The translations under genes and the position numbers were made by a program. Positions 35,640-45,171 of a stretch of 64,000 nt of DNA are shown here, in pieces (within the stretch, counting starts at the first letter, position 1; every line of letters starts with the position of its first letter). This DNA comes from Dyadobacter sp. LHD-138. Its GTDB lineage: Bacteria; Bacteroidota; Bacteroidia; Cytophagales; Spirosomataceae. Location of the stretch: positions 62,001 to 126,000 of the forward strand of contig NZ_JAVFVU010000020.1 in NCBI RefSeq assembly GCF_030929615.1, in the 5' to 3' direction. A model generated the notes under the pieces. The model was not told where the DNA came from. It made no database searches and saw only the letters and a list, made by a program, of their open reading frames with translations.

Positions 35640-35684
35640 AAAAACGCCTCGGATTTACGTTAATGTAATCTGAGGCGTTTTTTT
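35640..35684. terminator. Bidirectional terminator
   Basis: ACGCCTC (35644-35650) pairs with GAGGCGT (35672-35678), extended by an inner GGATTTAC/GTAATC stem and flanked by A and T runs. It serves the GT2 operon and the convergent HPt gene. Confidence 0.85.
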
Positions 35685-35699
35685 ATATTCAGGTAGTAA

Positions 35700-36077
35700 T
35701 TATTGCTGAACCAGCTTAGCCAGGTTTATGGCTTCTTTTTCAAGAATTGGTACAATATTTTCTACATCTTTATTGATCCTAAGATAATGTGCGATCAAAT
35801 CCTGGGTATCTTTTTCGTTGTGGATATCACGTTCAAGTTCTTCTACTTTTACACGGATGGCAGTCAGCCCGGCCATTGTGAAAGACGGTTTAATGCCATG
35901 AACCACACTGGCAGCTTCGGCAATGTCTTCTTTTTCGATCAGTGTTTTAAGCGTTTTCCAACGTGGCAGTGAATCGGACAAAAAGGCTTCGAATATGATT
36001 TGCACAATTGACGCATCGTCACCATAAATTTGGGTGAGATAATTGACATCAAGCGCTGAGTTAAGTGGTAGAGCCAT
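35700..36077 (-). CDS. HPt phosphotransfer-domain protein
   Basis: A 125-residue four-helix protein with the histidine phosphotransfer signature VVHGIKPSFTMAGL (H60; the usual HxLKGS reads HGIKPS). Such proteins relay phosphate between receiver domains. No hybrid kinase lies in the window. Two intact receivers (17.5 kb and 32.8 kb) belong to the neighbouring exopolysaccharide and partner-switching modules, so a relay into one of them is plausible but unproven. Encoded alone, convergent with the GT2 operon. Confidence 0.8.
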   Translation of the reverse strand: MALPLNSALDVNYLTQIYGDDASIVQIIFEAFLSDSLPRWKTLKTLIEKEDIAEAASVVHGIKPSFTMAGLTAIRVKVEELERDIHNEKDTQDLIAHYLRINKDVENIVPILEKEAINLAKLVQQ

Positions 36078-36310
36078 TAAGGTATATTCTTTAGGGATTT
36101 GGATGGTGTTAAATAATTTAAAACTAATGAATTATAATGACTAATATCCTGACTTTTTCCAATACCGGAAATAATTATTCGGACTACTTAGAACTAGGTA
36201 AATTTATAAGTAGTTATGATATTTATTTGTAGAATTCCTTAAATAATGTTAAAATTATTCGTGCCAGATTGGAATTGTGCTGAAATACAACCGTTTTCAA
36301 AAACAAATTC

Positions 36311-37333
36311 TCACGGTTTAACACCACTTTCTTTATTATCCTCCTTTTTTACCTCCTCTTCCTTAGCTTCACTCTTAGCTTTTTTCTTGAAATACCTCCT
36401 GAAAAGGAAATTTTGACGTAAAGCAAGCATATTTTCATCCAGCTTAGATGTACTGGTTTCCAGGTTTTGTATCGTCGTTTTCAGATTTGCAGCGGTCGCT
36501 TCATCGTGAAGAAGTACACCGATCGGGCTTTTTGAATTAGAATTGATGTCCGCACTGACGGTTTTTAGGTTATTTACCATAGCGTTGGCGGAAGCCACGG
36601 TCTCATTTAACCGGAACATCGTCGCCCGTACGTCATGCATAATGAGCGTGTCAGTGGCAAGGTCGTTAGCGAGCCCGCCTTTCTGATTTAATTTAGTGCT
36701 GTAAGCAGACAACGAAGCCGTAAGGGTTTGTGCGTTCGTGGCGGCCTTCTTCAAACCGGCCAGTGTTTCATCCACATCACGGTATAACCTGTCGTCATTT
36801 AAAAGCATCCCTACGGTCCCTCTTCCTTCCAGGATATTCTTGCTTATTTTTTTAAAAGCGTCGGTTATCGAGAGCAGGTTTTTGTTATTTTCTGACAATA
36901 CGTTTAGCATTTCTTCAGTACTTTCGACCTTGGCAACGGCTAGTTCATCACCATCTTCAATCGAAGGTACTTTTTGTGTTCCACCAGCAATAACAATGAT
37001 CTTATTTCCGATCAGTCCGTCCGTGCTTACTTTTGCAAGCGCGTTTTTCCGGATAAATTCCTTAGATTTTTCCTCGATGTTCAGCATAACCTCCACCTGC
37101 GAATTGGGTAAAAAGCGGAGCGATTTTACCGTTCCGATCTTAACCCCGGAATACCAGATGTTATTTCCGGCTTTGAGACCATTAACATCTTCAAAAATAG
37201 TTTTTACGGTTATATTGGATGAAAAAACCTTTTTCATGCTTCCAATCGTAAGGACTCCAACAAGTAAGATCACCAATCCTATAACTACGAAAAGACCAAC
37301 TATGACGGAGCGTTTTCTATTGCTTGTTTCCAT
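36311..37333 (-). CDS. MCE/MlaD-family lipid-binding protein
   Basis: A 340-residue protein anchored by one N-terminal helix (about 12-33, VIVGLFVVIGLVILLVGVL), then a single MCE domain (about 38-125: ITVKTIFEDVNGLKAGNNIW, VKIGTVKSL, IRKNALAKVSTDGLIGNKII) and a long helical/coiled tail with a charged Lys/Glu end. It forms the periplasmic part of a lipid transporter between the membranes. Last gene of an operon with the ATPase (2 bases upstream) and the permease. No MlaA, MlaB or MlaC homologue is next to it. Confidence 0.88.
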   Translation of the reverse strand: METSNRKRSVIVGLFVVIGLVILLVGVLTIGSMKKVFSSNITVKTIFEDVNGLKAGNNIWYSGVKIGTVKSLRFLPNSQVEVMLNIEEKSKEFIRKNALAKVSTDGLIGNKIIVIAGGTQKVPSIEDGDELAVAKVESTEEMLNVLSENNKNLLSITDAFKKISKNILEGRGTVGMLLNDDRLYRDVDETLAGLKKAATNAQTLTASLSAYSTKLNQKGGLANDLATDTLIMHDVRATMFRLNETVASANAMVNNLKTVSADINSNSKSPIGVLLHDEATAANLKTTIQNLETSTSKLDENMLALRQNFLFRRYFKKKAKSEAKEEEVKKEDNKESGVKP

Positions 37334-37335
37334 TA

Positions 37336-38100
37336 TTATTGAATAAAATTATAATCGTAAAAACTCTTAACTCTTTCTTCATCCGAGGCAAAAACTTCAT
37401 CGAATGTCCCGGTTTTCAGGAACTGGCCGTCCAGAAGCATGGCTATCCGGTCGCCTGTTTCTCTAGCGCAGGTTAGATCGTGGGTAATGATGATGGCTGT
37501 GGTTTGGTATTTTTCTTTGACCTCATTGATAAGCTCATTGATCTCAATACAGGTTATCGGATCAAGGCCGGCAGTGGGTTCATCATACAGCATGATTTCT
37601 GGCTTCAGAATAAGTGTGCGGGCAATACCAATACGTTTGCGTTGCCCTCCCGAAAGCTGGGACGGAACTTGATTGATGGTTTGAGACAATCCAACCGATT
37701 CCAATACTGACTCAACCTGTTCGTTAATTTCTGCGCGGGTAAGGTTTTCCACGTTTCTCACGAGCGGGAATTCGAGGTTTTCACGGACGGTCATACTGTC
37801 GTACAACGCGCTGTTTTGGAATGAAAACCCAATTTTTCGTCTCAATGCATTAAGCGCCGGGCCCCATAACCCGGAAACTTCCTGGCCCAGCACATTGACC
37901 GAGCCTTTATCCTGTTGGAGAAGCCCGATGATTATCTTAATTAATACGGATTTTCCGGTACCGGAGCGGCCTAAAACCACTACGTTTTCGCCCCGGTATA
38001 CATCAAGGTCCACGCCATTCAGTACGTGCAAATCGCCAAATGACTTATATACATCTCTGATTGAAATGATCGGATCCTCTTGTGCTGTATCGTTTTTCAT
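37336..38100 (-). CDS. MlaF-type ABC transporter ATPase
   Basis: A 254-residue ATPase. Walker A VLGRSGTGKSVLIK (about 45-58), Q-loop in FSFQNSALYDS, signature QLSGGQRKRIGIARTL, Walker B PEIMLYDEPTAGLDP, and the switch His in IIITHDLTCARE. The MVREN and TAGLDPITC features fit the MCE (MlaF/Mkl) subgroup. It drives lipid movement with the permease encoded 6 bases upstream and the MCE protein downstream. Confidence 0.92.
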   Translation of the reverse strand: MKNDTAQEDPIISIRDVYKSFGDLHVLNGVDLDVYRGENVVVLGRSGTGKSVLIKIIIGLLQQDKGSVNVLGQEVSGLWGPALNALRRKIGFSFQNSALYDSMTVRENLEFPLVRNVENLTRAEINEQVESVLESVGLSQTINQVPSQLSGGQRKRIGIARTLILKPEIMLYDEPTAGLDPITCIEINELINEVKEKYQTTAIIITHDLTCARETGDRIAMLLDGQFLKTGTFDEVFASDEERVKSFYDYNFIQ

Positions 38101-38106
38101 AACTAA

Positions 38107-38895
38107 TTAACCGCGGAAATAATTTGATATCTGAACAATGATTACCTCCTCGATAAAAATCAAAAACATCGATATGACAACGGAACTGTTGGCTGCTTTT
38201 CCAACTCCTTCCGTTCCTTTCGTTGCATTGTAGCCCTGATAGCATCCTACAATCCCGATCGTGAAGCCATAGGCAATCGCTTTTACGACGGAAGTTCCCA
38301 GGTCCAGAAAGGTAATCTGCTCAAAAGCTTTTTCTATAAATGTCGTTGCACTCGTGCCCTCATTCACATAAATATTCAAAAATGCCCCTGTAAGGCCTAC
38401 CAGCGTACAATAGAACATTAAAAGCGGTATGGTGATCGTTGAGGCCAGGACCCTGGTGACGACCAGAAATTTAAAGGGATTAATTGCCGAAACTTCCATG
38501 GCGTCGATCTGCTCGGTTACCCGCATGGAACCCAATTCAGCGCCGATACTCGAACCTACCTTCCCCGCGCTGATCAATGCCGTTACCAGTGCGGCCAGTG
38601 CCCGGACGATGGCGATAGACACCAGCGAAGGCAACCATGAGGTAGCCCCAAACTCAGCAAGCGAAGGTCTGGATTGTTTCGTGAAAACCATCCCGGTAAT
38701 AAAACCGGTAAGGCCTATCAGTAACAATGATTTATAGCCTATTGCGTAACATTGTTTGACTAATTCCTGAAATTCCATACGCCCCCGAAAGGCCTCTACG
38801 AAAAACCGGATAAAAAATTTGTAGCCATTGTATACTGACAGCAGGGCATGATCTAAATTTTTAGTAAAAACATGTTCTTTTTGTTTCGCGCTCAT
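38107..38895 (-). CDS. MlaE-type ABC transporter permease
   Basis: A 262-residue permease with about five membrane helices. The conserved MlaE block GSSIGAELGSMRVTEQIDAM followed by EVSAINPFKFLV is complete. ATG 38895 is chosen over the TTG one codon earlier. First gene of the three-gene MCE operon, which probably keeps outer-membrane lipid asymmetry or moves phospholipids. The sequence gives no direction of transport. Confidence 0.9.
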   Translation of the reverse strand: MSAKQKEHVFTKNLDHALLSVYNGYKFFIRFFVEAFRGRMEFQELVKQCYAIGYKSLLLIGLTGFITGMVFTKQSRPSLAEFGATSWLPSLVSIAIVRALAALVTALISAGKVGSSIGAELGSMRVTEQIDAMEVSAINPFKFLVVTRVLASTITIPLLMFYCTLVGLTGAFLNIYVNEGTSATTFIEKAFEQITFLDLGTSVVKAIAYGFTIGIVGCYQGYNATKGTEGVGKAANSSVVISMFLIFIEEVIIVQISNYFRG

Positions 38896-39233
38896 CAAAA
38901 GTTATTGCAAAGGTTGATTACCTACATTACGGCGTTAAGTGGTTGCAGTCTCGCTGTCTGTATATTGTTTTTTGTAATAGCAAAAATTATTCCATGACGT
39001 TTGGCTTGCTCAATATTTCTGAAAAGATGAATAAGGATGATCTGTGATAAGTTGAAAAGTTTTCGGACAGATGAGATCATCTATTTAATTTTCCTGAATT
39101 GGGAAACCCTGATATTCATAAAGCCAAAACATGATTCTGAATTTCAGTATGGGTACAACCGGAAGTTTTTTTGAATCCGTCGGGCAACTAAATATCGGAT
39201 AATTATGGATAAGGACAAGCTTTTTGCAGTTAA
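38896..39233. other. Intergenic stretch upstream of the MCE operon
   Basis: No supported gene. It holds the promoter region of the MCE operon on the minus strand and ends at the hairpin beyond the GH43 gene. No clear -7 box could be chosen and no repeat stands out. Confidence 0.45.
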
Positions 39234-39269
39234 TTTAACAGAGAAATTATGATTAATCCCTCTGTTAAA
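39234..39269 (-). terminator. Hairpin downstream of the GH43 gene
   Basis: TTTAACAGAG (39234-39243) and CTCTGTTAAA (39260-39269) are perfect 10-base arms, 8 bases after the GH43 stop. There is only a weak T-tract, so it may be a terminator or an mRNA-stabilising stem. Confidence 0.55.
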
Positions 39270-39276
39270 CTGACAA

Positions 39277-40269
39277 TTATTTCAGAACATAAGGCTTAAC
39301 ACCTTCATTTGTAATTTTCACAGGGTTGATAAACCCTGTTTCGTCAAAGGTCATTAAATCCACACAAGTCATACGATGGTTACCATCGGTTTCGGTCAAT
39401 GGACGGCGGTGGTAAACAATATACCACTGATCTTTTTCCGGAACCTGAATGACGGAATGATGCCCTGCGCCGGTTGCGACTTTTGGGTCTTGCTGAAGAA
39501 TTTTTCCAATTCTTTCAAAAGGTCCGAAAGGAGAGTCTGAAATGGCATAAGCTACCGAATAATTCGGGCCAGTCCAGCCGCCTTCTGACCACATAAAATA
39601 ATATTTTCCGTTACGGATAAACATAAATGGCCCCTCAACGTAACTGGCCGGGGTAATCTCCCGGAAGATTTTCCCGTCTTCGAAAGGAATAAATCCGGTG
39701 AAATCACTTTTAAGTTTTGCCACATTACAGTGTTTCCAGCCACCATAGTAAAGGTAATACTGGCCATCTTTATCTTTAAAGACGAACTGGTCGATGGGCT
39801 GTGCGCCATTGTGAAATTTGTCGATCAATGGTTTTCCAAGATAATCCTTGAAAGGCCCTTCGGGTCTATCAGCAACGGCAACGCCGATTCCGCCAGATTC
39901 CTGATCGCTCTGGATATCGTTGGCTCCGAAGAACATGAAATATTTTTTATCCTTTTCAATTATGGAAGGCGCCCAAATCGCTTTTTTAGCCCATTTTACG
40001 TGTAAAGTATCTAAAACCTTCTCGTGTTTGTTCCATGTCACAAGATCTTTTGATGAAAAAGCATCGAAGAAAACCTGGTCCTTGTAAGGGGCAGAATAAG
40101 TAGGATAGATCCAGTAGTCTTTTCCGCCCTTCGGGTTGTTAAATATAATGCCCTCAGGATCTGCGTACCAGCCCGGAAACACGGGGTTGCCGGATGTCTT
40201 TTTTATATTTTGAGAATAGGAAGATGCGGTAATTAATGACAGAAGAACGAATAAGATTTGTTTTTTCAT
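39277..40269 (-). CDS. Secreted glycoside hydrolase family 43
   Basis: A 330-residue five-bladed beta-propeller glycosidase with a signal peptide (MKKQILFVLLSLITASSYSQ). The catalytic triad of GH43 is visible: base D37 in GWYADPEG, pKa-tuning D160 in AQPIDQFVFKD, and acid E212 in SYVEGPFMF. Such enzymes remove arabinose or xylose units from plant polysaccharides. No SusC/SusD pair or other glycosidase is adjacent, so it is not part of a visible utilisation locus. Monocistronic with a stem-loop after its stop. Confidence 0.88.
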   Translation of the reverse strand: MKKQILFVLLSLITASSYSQNIKKTSGNPVFPGWYADPEGIIFNNPKGGKDYWIYPTYSAPYKDQVFFDAFSSKDLVTWNKHEKVLDTLHVKWAKKAIWAPSIIEKDKKYFMFFGANDIQSDQESGGIGVAVADRPEGPFKDYLGKPLIDKFHNGAQPIDQFVFKDKDGQYYLYYGGWKHCNVAKLKSDFTGFIPFEDGKIFREITPASYVEGPFMFIRNGKYYFMWSEGGWTGPNYSVAYAISDSPFGPFERIGKILQQDPKVATGAGHHSVIQVPEKDQWYIVYHRRPLTETDGNHRMTCVDLMTFDETGFINPVKITNEGVKPYVLK

Positions 40270-40340
40270 AGATTAATTTTTTAACTGCAAGTTAATAGCA
40301 GTCACAACGAATTCAAATTGTTCACCGGTTTTTGAATGAT

Positions 40341-41483
40341 TTAGTAATCATTGCCTGCGCCACCGCCACCGAAGTCACCACCGCCAAATTCGAGATTTTT
40401 TCCTGCCGGCGTCTGTCCGAATTGATGCGCGACCAGCATGGCTTCCAGGTTGGCGAGGTTGCGTTTTTCAAGTTTTTCATCCGTCAGACCGAACTTGGGC
40501 GTTTTGAAATAATGAATACAAAAGACGGTCAGGGCAATCAGCAATGCACCTGCAACCGAAAGTAAAACTTCGACAGGAATGATGTCAAAATAATAGCGGT
40601 AAGTAAAGCAGGAAAAGGCGGTCATCAATAAGCCTATAATCAGCAAAACCCGGTCTTTATTCCTCAATCCGAGGGCGACATAAAGCAGGGGAATCGCAGC
40701 CGTAAGTAGATAGAACAGCGTTGCAAAAGGAATTTGAGGTGCAACCGGTGACAATAAATCTGCGAGCAGTGCATTGCCTTCTCGTACGACATAATAGTTT
40801 CCGCCTAGATAAAAGACAACCAGGGCCACAATTTCTATCACGGTCTGAGTATCGCGGTAATAGGCATCCTGCCTTTTCCTGTTTAACAAATAGATGATTC
40901 CGGAGAGGATCATCATCGCGAATGGGAGCAGTGCTTTTCCCAGAGGAAAGCCGATCAGCAGATTGGAAAAAAAAGCATAGAGTACGATGATGCCGATAAG
41001 TGTCGTGAAAACATCCGCATAACGCAGCGTGACAAGTACTTGGATAATGAGGATAAATACACAATACTGCCAGACCTTTAGATCCGGGAAAATGATAAAG
41101 ATCGGAACAAGGGCGGCGCCTGTGGCCATGTAAAGCAAGGCATTATCGATACCGGAATGAAACAACTTGCGGTCTTTTATGAAATATTCCAGCACAAAAA
41201 AGAAGCTGGCAGCACACAGCATACTCAAAACGGCAAAGGATTTATCGCCGCCTCCGTCAATGAAAAACAGGGAAATGAAACCCGTGAAAAAGCAGCCCGC
41301 AACAAGTGTAAACAGGAATAAACCAATTTTCACAAAGATGCCCGGGCGATAAAACGACTCGTGAAATTCAGTTTTAACCTGCTCAAACTGCGCAGTGGTA
41401 ATCAGGTTTTTCTCCTGCCAGGACTGAGCAATGCGCTGAATATCGAGGTTCTGAACCCAGGTTTCGTTATATGCCTTTTTCAT
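40341..41483 (-). CDS. Polytopic membrane protein, DUF4401-like
   Basis: A 380-residue protein with a soluble N-terminus (NLDIQRIAQSWQEKNLIT) followed by about 10-11 membrane helices and a Gly-rich end (FGGGDFGGGGAGNDY). The layout resembles the DUF2157/DUF4401 class of unknown function, which usually occurs in pairs as here. Its ATG overlaps the stop of the DUF2157 gene (ATGA), so the two are translated together and probably interact. Confidence 0.65.
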   Translation of the reverse strand: MKKAYNETWVQNLDIQRIAQSWQEKNLITTAQFEQVKTEFHESFYRPGIFVKIGLFLFTLVAGCFFTGFISLFFIDGGGDKSFAVLSMLCAASFFFVLEYFIKDRKLFHSGIDNALLYMATGAALVPIFIIFPDLKVWQYCVFILIIQVLVTLRYADVFTTLIGIIVLYAFFSNLLIGFPLGKALLPFAMMILSGIIYLLNRKRQDAYYRDTQTVIEIVALVVFYLGGNYYVVREGNALLADLLSPVAPQIPFATLFYLLTAAIPLLYVALGLRNKDRVLLIIGLLMTAFSCFTYRYYFDIIPVEVLLSVAGALLIALTVFCIHYFKTPKFGLTDEKLEKRNLANLEAMLVAHQFGQTPAGKNLEFGGGDFGGGGAGNDY

Positions 41484-42448
41484 TTTTTCAGCCCTAAGAT
41501 TTTCTTAACGTTTAACAGAAAAAAGATTACGCCGATGCTGGTGAACAAAAAGTAGTAAATACTCAGAAAGCCGAGGACAATATCCGGCAAGGCTTCAAAA
41601 GCAGCGTAGGTGAGCATGATGTAACCATAAACAACGCCCAGCAGCAGAAATATCAGGGATTGCGTTTTTCTGGCATACATAACCAGATAAAGACACAGGA
41701 GTACACCGATTATGAAGTAAATTATTTTCGGACTGCTTGTGAACAAACCGGTCATGCTGGCTATAACGGCAAGATTTCCACCGAGCAGGAGATAAGTAAA
41801 ACCAAAGTGTTTTTTCAGATTTCGGGTTTCAGAAAGCCAGCTGATGACAGCCAGTGCAATACCTAAAACAATTCCGGTGTTGGTAATTCCCGGAGCCGTA
41901 AAATCATTTTTTTCTAAAACGGCGAGTGGGGAAATGGTCAGGCCGAGCCAGGAGGCTAATCCGGTAATGGCCATGGAAAGCACGCCGCGGTGGTCAAACC
42001 GGTAGGCAAGAAGAAAGAATAACACCGTTGGAATGAATATGGCAAGGCCGTATTTTGTGCCGAAAAAGTTGTACTGAAACTGTAAATAGCCTTCCATGAT
42101 CAGAAAAAGCGTACAGCCAAGCAGCAAGGCATGTTCCGAAAATTTTGTCGGGTGGTTTACTTCGTCCCAGCTAAATGGTAGCCGGTGTCTGATCACATGA
42201 TAAAAGCATACAACAACCAGCGCGCCGATAAGGGCTATAATGGCTTGATGCCCGATGGTATCAATATTTTTATAGATCAGCACACCAAGTCCGGAAGTGA
42301 GCAAGGTTATTCCCAGGAAGAGAAGGGACCTCAGTTCCCAGTGTATCGAAAAGGGTTTTGTCGTTTCATATTCCAGAACCTGAACGGACTGCTCCTCGGG
42401 TATTATTCCTTTTTGTGTCAGGTTTTCCAGGATTGCTTTGGTATCCAT
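41480..42448 (-). CDS. DUF2157-family membrane protein
   Basis: A 322-residue protein with a short cytosolic start (LENLTQKGIIPEEQSVQVLEYE) and about ten membrane helices. The opening block and the first helices (ELRSLLFLGITLLTSGLGVL) are those of DUF2157. Function of the family is not established; no catalytic residues stand out. First gene of a two-gene operon with the DUF4401-like protein, overlapping by 4 bases. Confidence 0.75.
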   Translation of the reverse strand: MDTKAILENLTQKGIIPEEQSVQVLEYETTKPFSIHWELRSLLFLGITLLTSGLGVLIYKNIDTIGHQAIIALIGALVVVCFYHVIRHRLPFSWDEVNHPTKFSEHALLLGCTLFLIMEGYLQFQYNFFGTKYGLAIFIPTVLFFLLAYRFDHRGVLSMAITGLASWLGLTISPLAVLEKNDFTAPGITNTGIVLGIALAVISWLSETRNLKKHFGFTYLLLGGNLAVIASMTGLFTSSPKIIYFIIGVLLCLYLVMYARKTQSLIFLLLGVVYGYIMLTYAAFEALPDIVLGFLSIYYFLFTSIGVIFFLLNVKKILGLKK

Positions 42449-42555
42449 TGGTTTGTAGAGGTGGCAGTGAAAGTAAATAATCTATAAAGATAATTTATTC
42501 TCGGAATCCGCATGTTGCCAGTAAATAAATAGCAGGTGTGAAGCTGCCTCCGGCA

Positions 42556-43332
42556 CTAAAATCTTAACACAAAATCTTCCTTGACCTGTTCCTTCCGGAA
42601 AAATACCAGCCCGATCCAAAATAAGTCAACCGTGAGTGTCACTTGCGGATGCGCCTTGATTTCTTCCCACGCCTTGGTCATTCCGTCGGACCAGTAAATA
42701 TCGTCAAAAATAAAGAGGGAATCGTTATGGGCATAAGGCAGACAGTCTTCAAAATACCTTACCGTAGGTTCGTAACGGTGGTTAGCATCGAAGTAAGCAT
42801 AATCAAGCTTGCGGTTTAGTTTTTGCAGGGCTGCCGGTAGCGTTTCGTCGATATTTCCGAGCACGACTTCAATATTTTCGACACCTGATTTGTCAAAATT
42901 CCTTTGTGCTACTTCCGCGGTTTGTGGGCAGCCTTCAAAAGAAATAATTTTAGTGCCAGGTTTTGCTTTTGACATGTACAAGGTCGTAAGCCCGAGCGAT
43001 GTACCCAGTTCCAGTATGGTTTCGGGCTGGAAATGACGGATTAACCGGTGAAATAGTTTCCCGAATTTTGCAGGTTTTTCAGCGTTTTTGGCAATCGTTT
43101 TTATTTTCCTCAGATTGGATTTATTAACCCGGGAGCCAGCACCGAGGTCAAGTATTTCAATTTTTTCATTGGAAGAAAGCAATGCTTTGCGAAGCGATTT
43201 TAGCTCATCGTAGTCCGGGTGGTTGTCGTTTTTAACCTTGATAACTTTGGTATACAGATCAAAAAGAAAGGGCGAGTGAATAGCATGTTCATTCCCGGAA
43301 CGCAGGAGGTACTTAAAATAAGAAGTAATCAA
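42556..43332 (-). CDS. Class I SAM-dependent methyltransferase
   Basis: A 258-residue O-methyltransferase-like enzyme. The SAM-binding motif I is PETILELGTSLGLTTLYMSK (about 94-113), followed by TKIISFEGCPQTAEVA with the acidic Glu, then VENIEVVLGNIDET and the AYFDANHRYEPTVRYF segment typical of catechol-type O-methyltransferases. The IFDDIYWSDGMTKAW stretch may bind metal or substrate. The N-terminus (MITSYFKYLLRSGNEHAIHS) is a family feature. Substrate unknown; single gene. Confidence 0.82.
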   Translation of the reverse strand: MITSYFKYLLRSGNEHAIHSPFLFDLYTKVIKVKNDNHPDYDELKSLRKALLSSNEKIEILDLGAGSRVNKSNLRKIKTIAKNAEKPAKFGKLFHRLIRHFQPETILELGTSLGLTTLYMSKAKPGTKIISFEGCPQTAEVAQRNFDKSGVENIEVVLGNIDETLPAALQKLNRKLDYAYFDANHRYEPTVRYFEDCLPYAHNDSLFIFDDIYWSDGMTKAWEEIKAHPQVTLTVDLFWIGLVFFRKEQVKEDFVLRF

Positions 43333-43389
43333 TTGAGGTATTTTTTAATAATATTGTCTTTCGGCCATCAAAGTTACGGCGAAAGTATT

Positions 43390-43782
43390 TTAGTTTAATC
43401 GATAAGGGACAACCAACGCAAACGCAGGAATAATGACGTGAAACTGGCGGCCGTCCAAAACACGTTCCATCAGATAGGTTCCGGACATTTTGCCCAGGTC
43501 CGTCCGCAAATTACACCCTGAAACATAGTCATGCACATCTCCGGGTTCCAGCACAGGCTGTAAACCAACGATGCCTTCACCCTCCACTTCACGGACAGTG
43601 CCGTTGGCATCGTAAATTAACCAATGTCTGCGCAGCAGCTTGACCGTGTGCTCGCTGTGGTTTTCAATGAGAATCTTATAGGTAAATACAAAATGATCCT
43701 GCCTTGGATTAGAGTAATCAGGCTGATATTCTGTCAATACGGTGACTTTAACGCCATCTGTTACTTTCGAAACCATATACAT
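43390..43782 (-). CDS. apaG: ApaG protein
   Basis: A 130-residue beta-sandwich (FN3-like) protein. The family blocks are clear: VTDGVKVTVLTEYQPDYSNP, FVFTYKILIENHSEHTVKLL, RHWLIYDANG, EVEGEGIVGLQPVLEPGD and the GCNLRTDLGKMSGTY end. Older reports tie ApaG to Co/Mg resistance; its biochemical role is not settled. A start two codons later (ATG 43776) is equally possible. Single gene, divergent from uracil-DNA glycosylase. Confidence 0.9.
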   Translation of the reverse strand: MYMVSKVTDGVKVTVLTEYQPDYSNPRQDHFVFTYKILIENHSEHTVKLLRRHWLIYDANGTVREVEGEGIVGLQPVLEPGDVHDYVSGCNLRTDLGKMSGTYLMERVLDGRQFHVIIPAFALVVPYRLN

Positions 43783-43930
43783 TAAGAATATTGGTGAATA
43801 TCCGGGTTAATTTTAGGAGGATTTGCTCTATCTTTTGTAAAACATCAATATAAACGAAAATAGTCATCAATTACGGATAAAACCAAATCAAAAATCAATT
43901 AATTTGTTTTTTAATTCAATTATCAAAAGT

Positions 43931-44596
43931 ATGGATGTTAAAATAGAGGAATCCTGGAAAAAACGATTAGCAACGGAGTTTGAAAAACCATATTTTGTTT
44001 CCCTGACCGATTTTGTAAAAAAGGAATATGCAGCCAAACAGATCTTTCCGCCTGCTAAACAAATCTTCAACGCATTTAATCATTGCAGTTTTGACGATTG
44101 TGAAGTCGTTATTCTTGGCCAGGACCCTTACCATGGTTTTAGTCAGGCAAACGGACTTTGTTTTTCCGTGAATGACGACGTCAGGGTTCCACCTTCCCTG
44201 ATTAATATTTTTAAAGAAATTAAAGAGGATCTGGGGAAGCCTGTTCCTAAAAGCGGAAATCTTGAACGCTGGGCTTCTCAGGGCGTACTTTTGCTCAACG
44301 CTACTTTAACCGTTGAGGCAGGGAAAGCGGGTTCACATCAAAACATGGGATGGGAAACTTTCACCAATGCGGTGATCAAATGTTTGTCGGACGAAAAAAA
44401 GGATATTGTTTTTTTGCTCTGGGGGAGATATGCGCAGGAAAAGGGCAAAATCATCGATGAAAGCAAGCATTACGTGTTAAAAGCAAAACATCCATCGCCC
44501 ATGGCGGCGAATGGGGGAGGGTGGTTTGGTTGCAAGCATTTCAGCAAAGCGAATGAATATCTCGTGCAAAAAGGGCTTCAGCCTATTAATTGGTGA
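43931..44596 (+). CDS. ung: Uracil-DNA glycosylase
   Basis: A 221-residue family 1 UDG that removes uracil from DNA as the first step of base excision repair. Catalytic water-activating D65 in VVILGQDPYHGF, the uracil-recognition N in LLLNATLTVE, and the minor-groove loop AKHPSPMAANGG with the catalytic His are all present. ATG 43931 (MDVKIEESWKK) is the standard start; the longer reading would begin at a TTG at 43904. It is followed by an EcoRI-centred terminator. Confidence 0.95.
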   Translation: MDVKIEESWKKRLATEFEKPYFVSLTDFVKKEYAAKQIFPPAKQIFNAFNHCSFDDCEVVILGQDPYHGFSQANGLCFSVNDDVRVPPSLINIFKEIKEDLGKPVPKSGNLERWASQGVLLLNATLTVEAGKAGSHQNMGWETFTNAVIKCLSDEKKDIVFLLWGRYAQEKGKIIDESKHYVLKAKHPSPMAANGGGWFGCKHFSKANEYLVQKGLQPINW

Positions 44597-44703
44597 TAAG
44601 CAGCTGTTGGCAATTAGCTTTATGCGATTAGCTCAGTAACCGGATGATTAATAGTTTATTGTAAAAATCAATAATACAAACTAATTTTTCACTACCACTT
44701 ACA

Positions 44704-44735
44704 AAAAAAAGAGCCGGGAATTCCCGACTCTTTTT
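44704..44735. terminator. Bidirectional terminator
   Basis: GAGCCGGGAA-TTCCCGACTC (44711-44730) with A8 before and T5 after. It closes ung and the convergent Dabb gene. Confidence 0.8.
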
Positions 44736-44766
44736 AATGATTTTCACTCCTATTACTATTTAATAA

Positions 44767-45171
44767 TTATCTCTCGATACTGGAATTCATTTCTAATACC
44801 TTGTCCCAGTGCCCTTCGTTGCTTTTCACAAATTTCTTGCGATCTGCATTGGATGCATACTGTTTCGCGGCATCATTGGTCCGGAAAGTCAGATAGTGAA
44901 TTACGTCGTAATCACTCTGAGTTCCTTCTGATTTTTGAACACGCCCTGCTGAATAAGCCACAACATCATTTACGTTGTTTTTCAAAGTAGCAAAATCGCG
45001 CATGTGTTTTTCTATTTCCTCAGATGTTGTACCAGGTTTGAATTTGATACAAACAACGCGTTGTGTTTCCGCTGGTTTATGCGGAACGTACGCTCCGTAA
45101 ATAATGAGCATAAACACGCTCAATACGAATACTGGAAGTAAATATCCTAATGTTTTATTTTTTGTTCTCAT
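44767..45171 (-). CDS. Membrane-anchored Dabb-domain protein
   Basis: A 134-residue protein with an N-terminal membrane anchor (about 8-28, GYLLPVFVLSVFMLIIYGAY), then a stress-responsive alpha/beta-barrel (Dabb) domain: RVVCIKFKPGTTSEEIEKHM, VVAYSAGRVQKSEG and DYDVIHYLTFRTNDAAKQYA. The domain dimerises in homologues. The ATG at 45171 is preferred; the in-frame codon at 45213 would add a basic tail before the anchor. Role unknown; single gene. Confidence 0.75.
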   Translation of the reverse strand: MRTKNKTLGYLLPVFVLSVFMLIIYGAYVPHKPAETQRVVCIKFKPGTTSEEIEKHMRDFATLKNNVNDVVAYSAGRVQKSEGTQSDYDVIHYLTFRTNDAAKQYASNADRKKFVKSNEGHWDKVLEMNSSIER

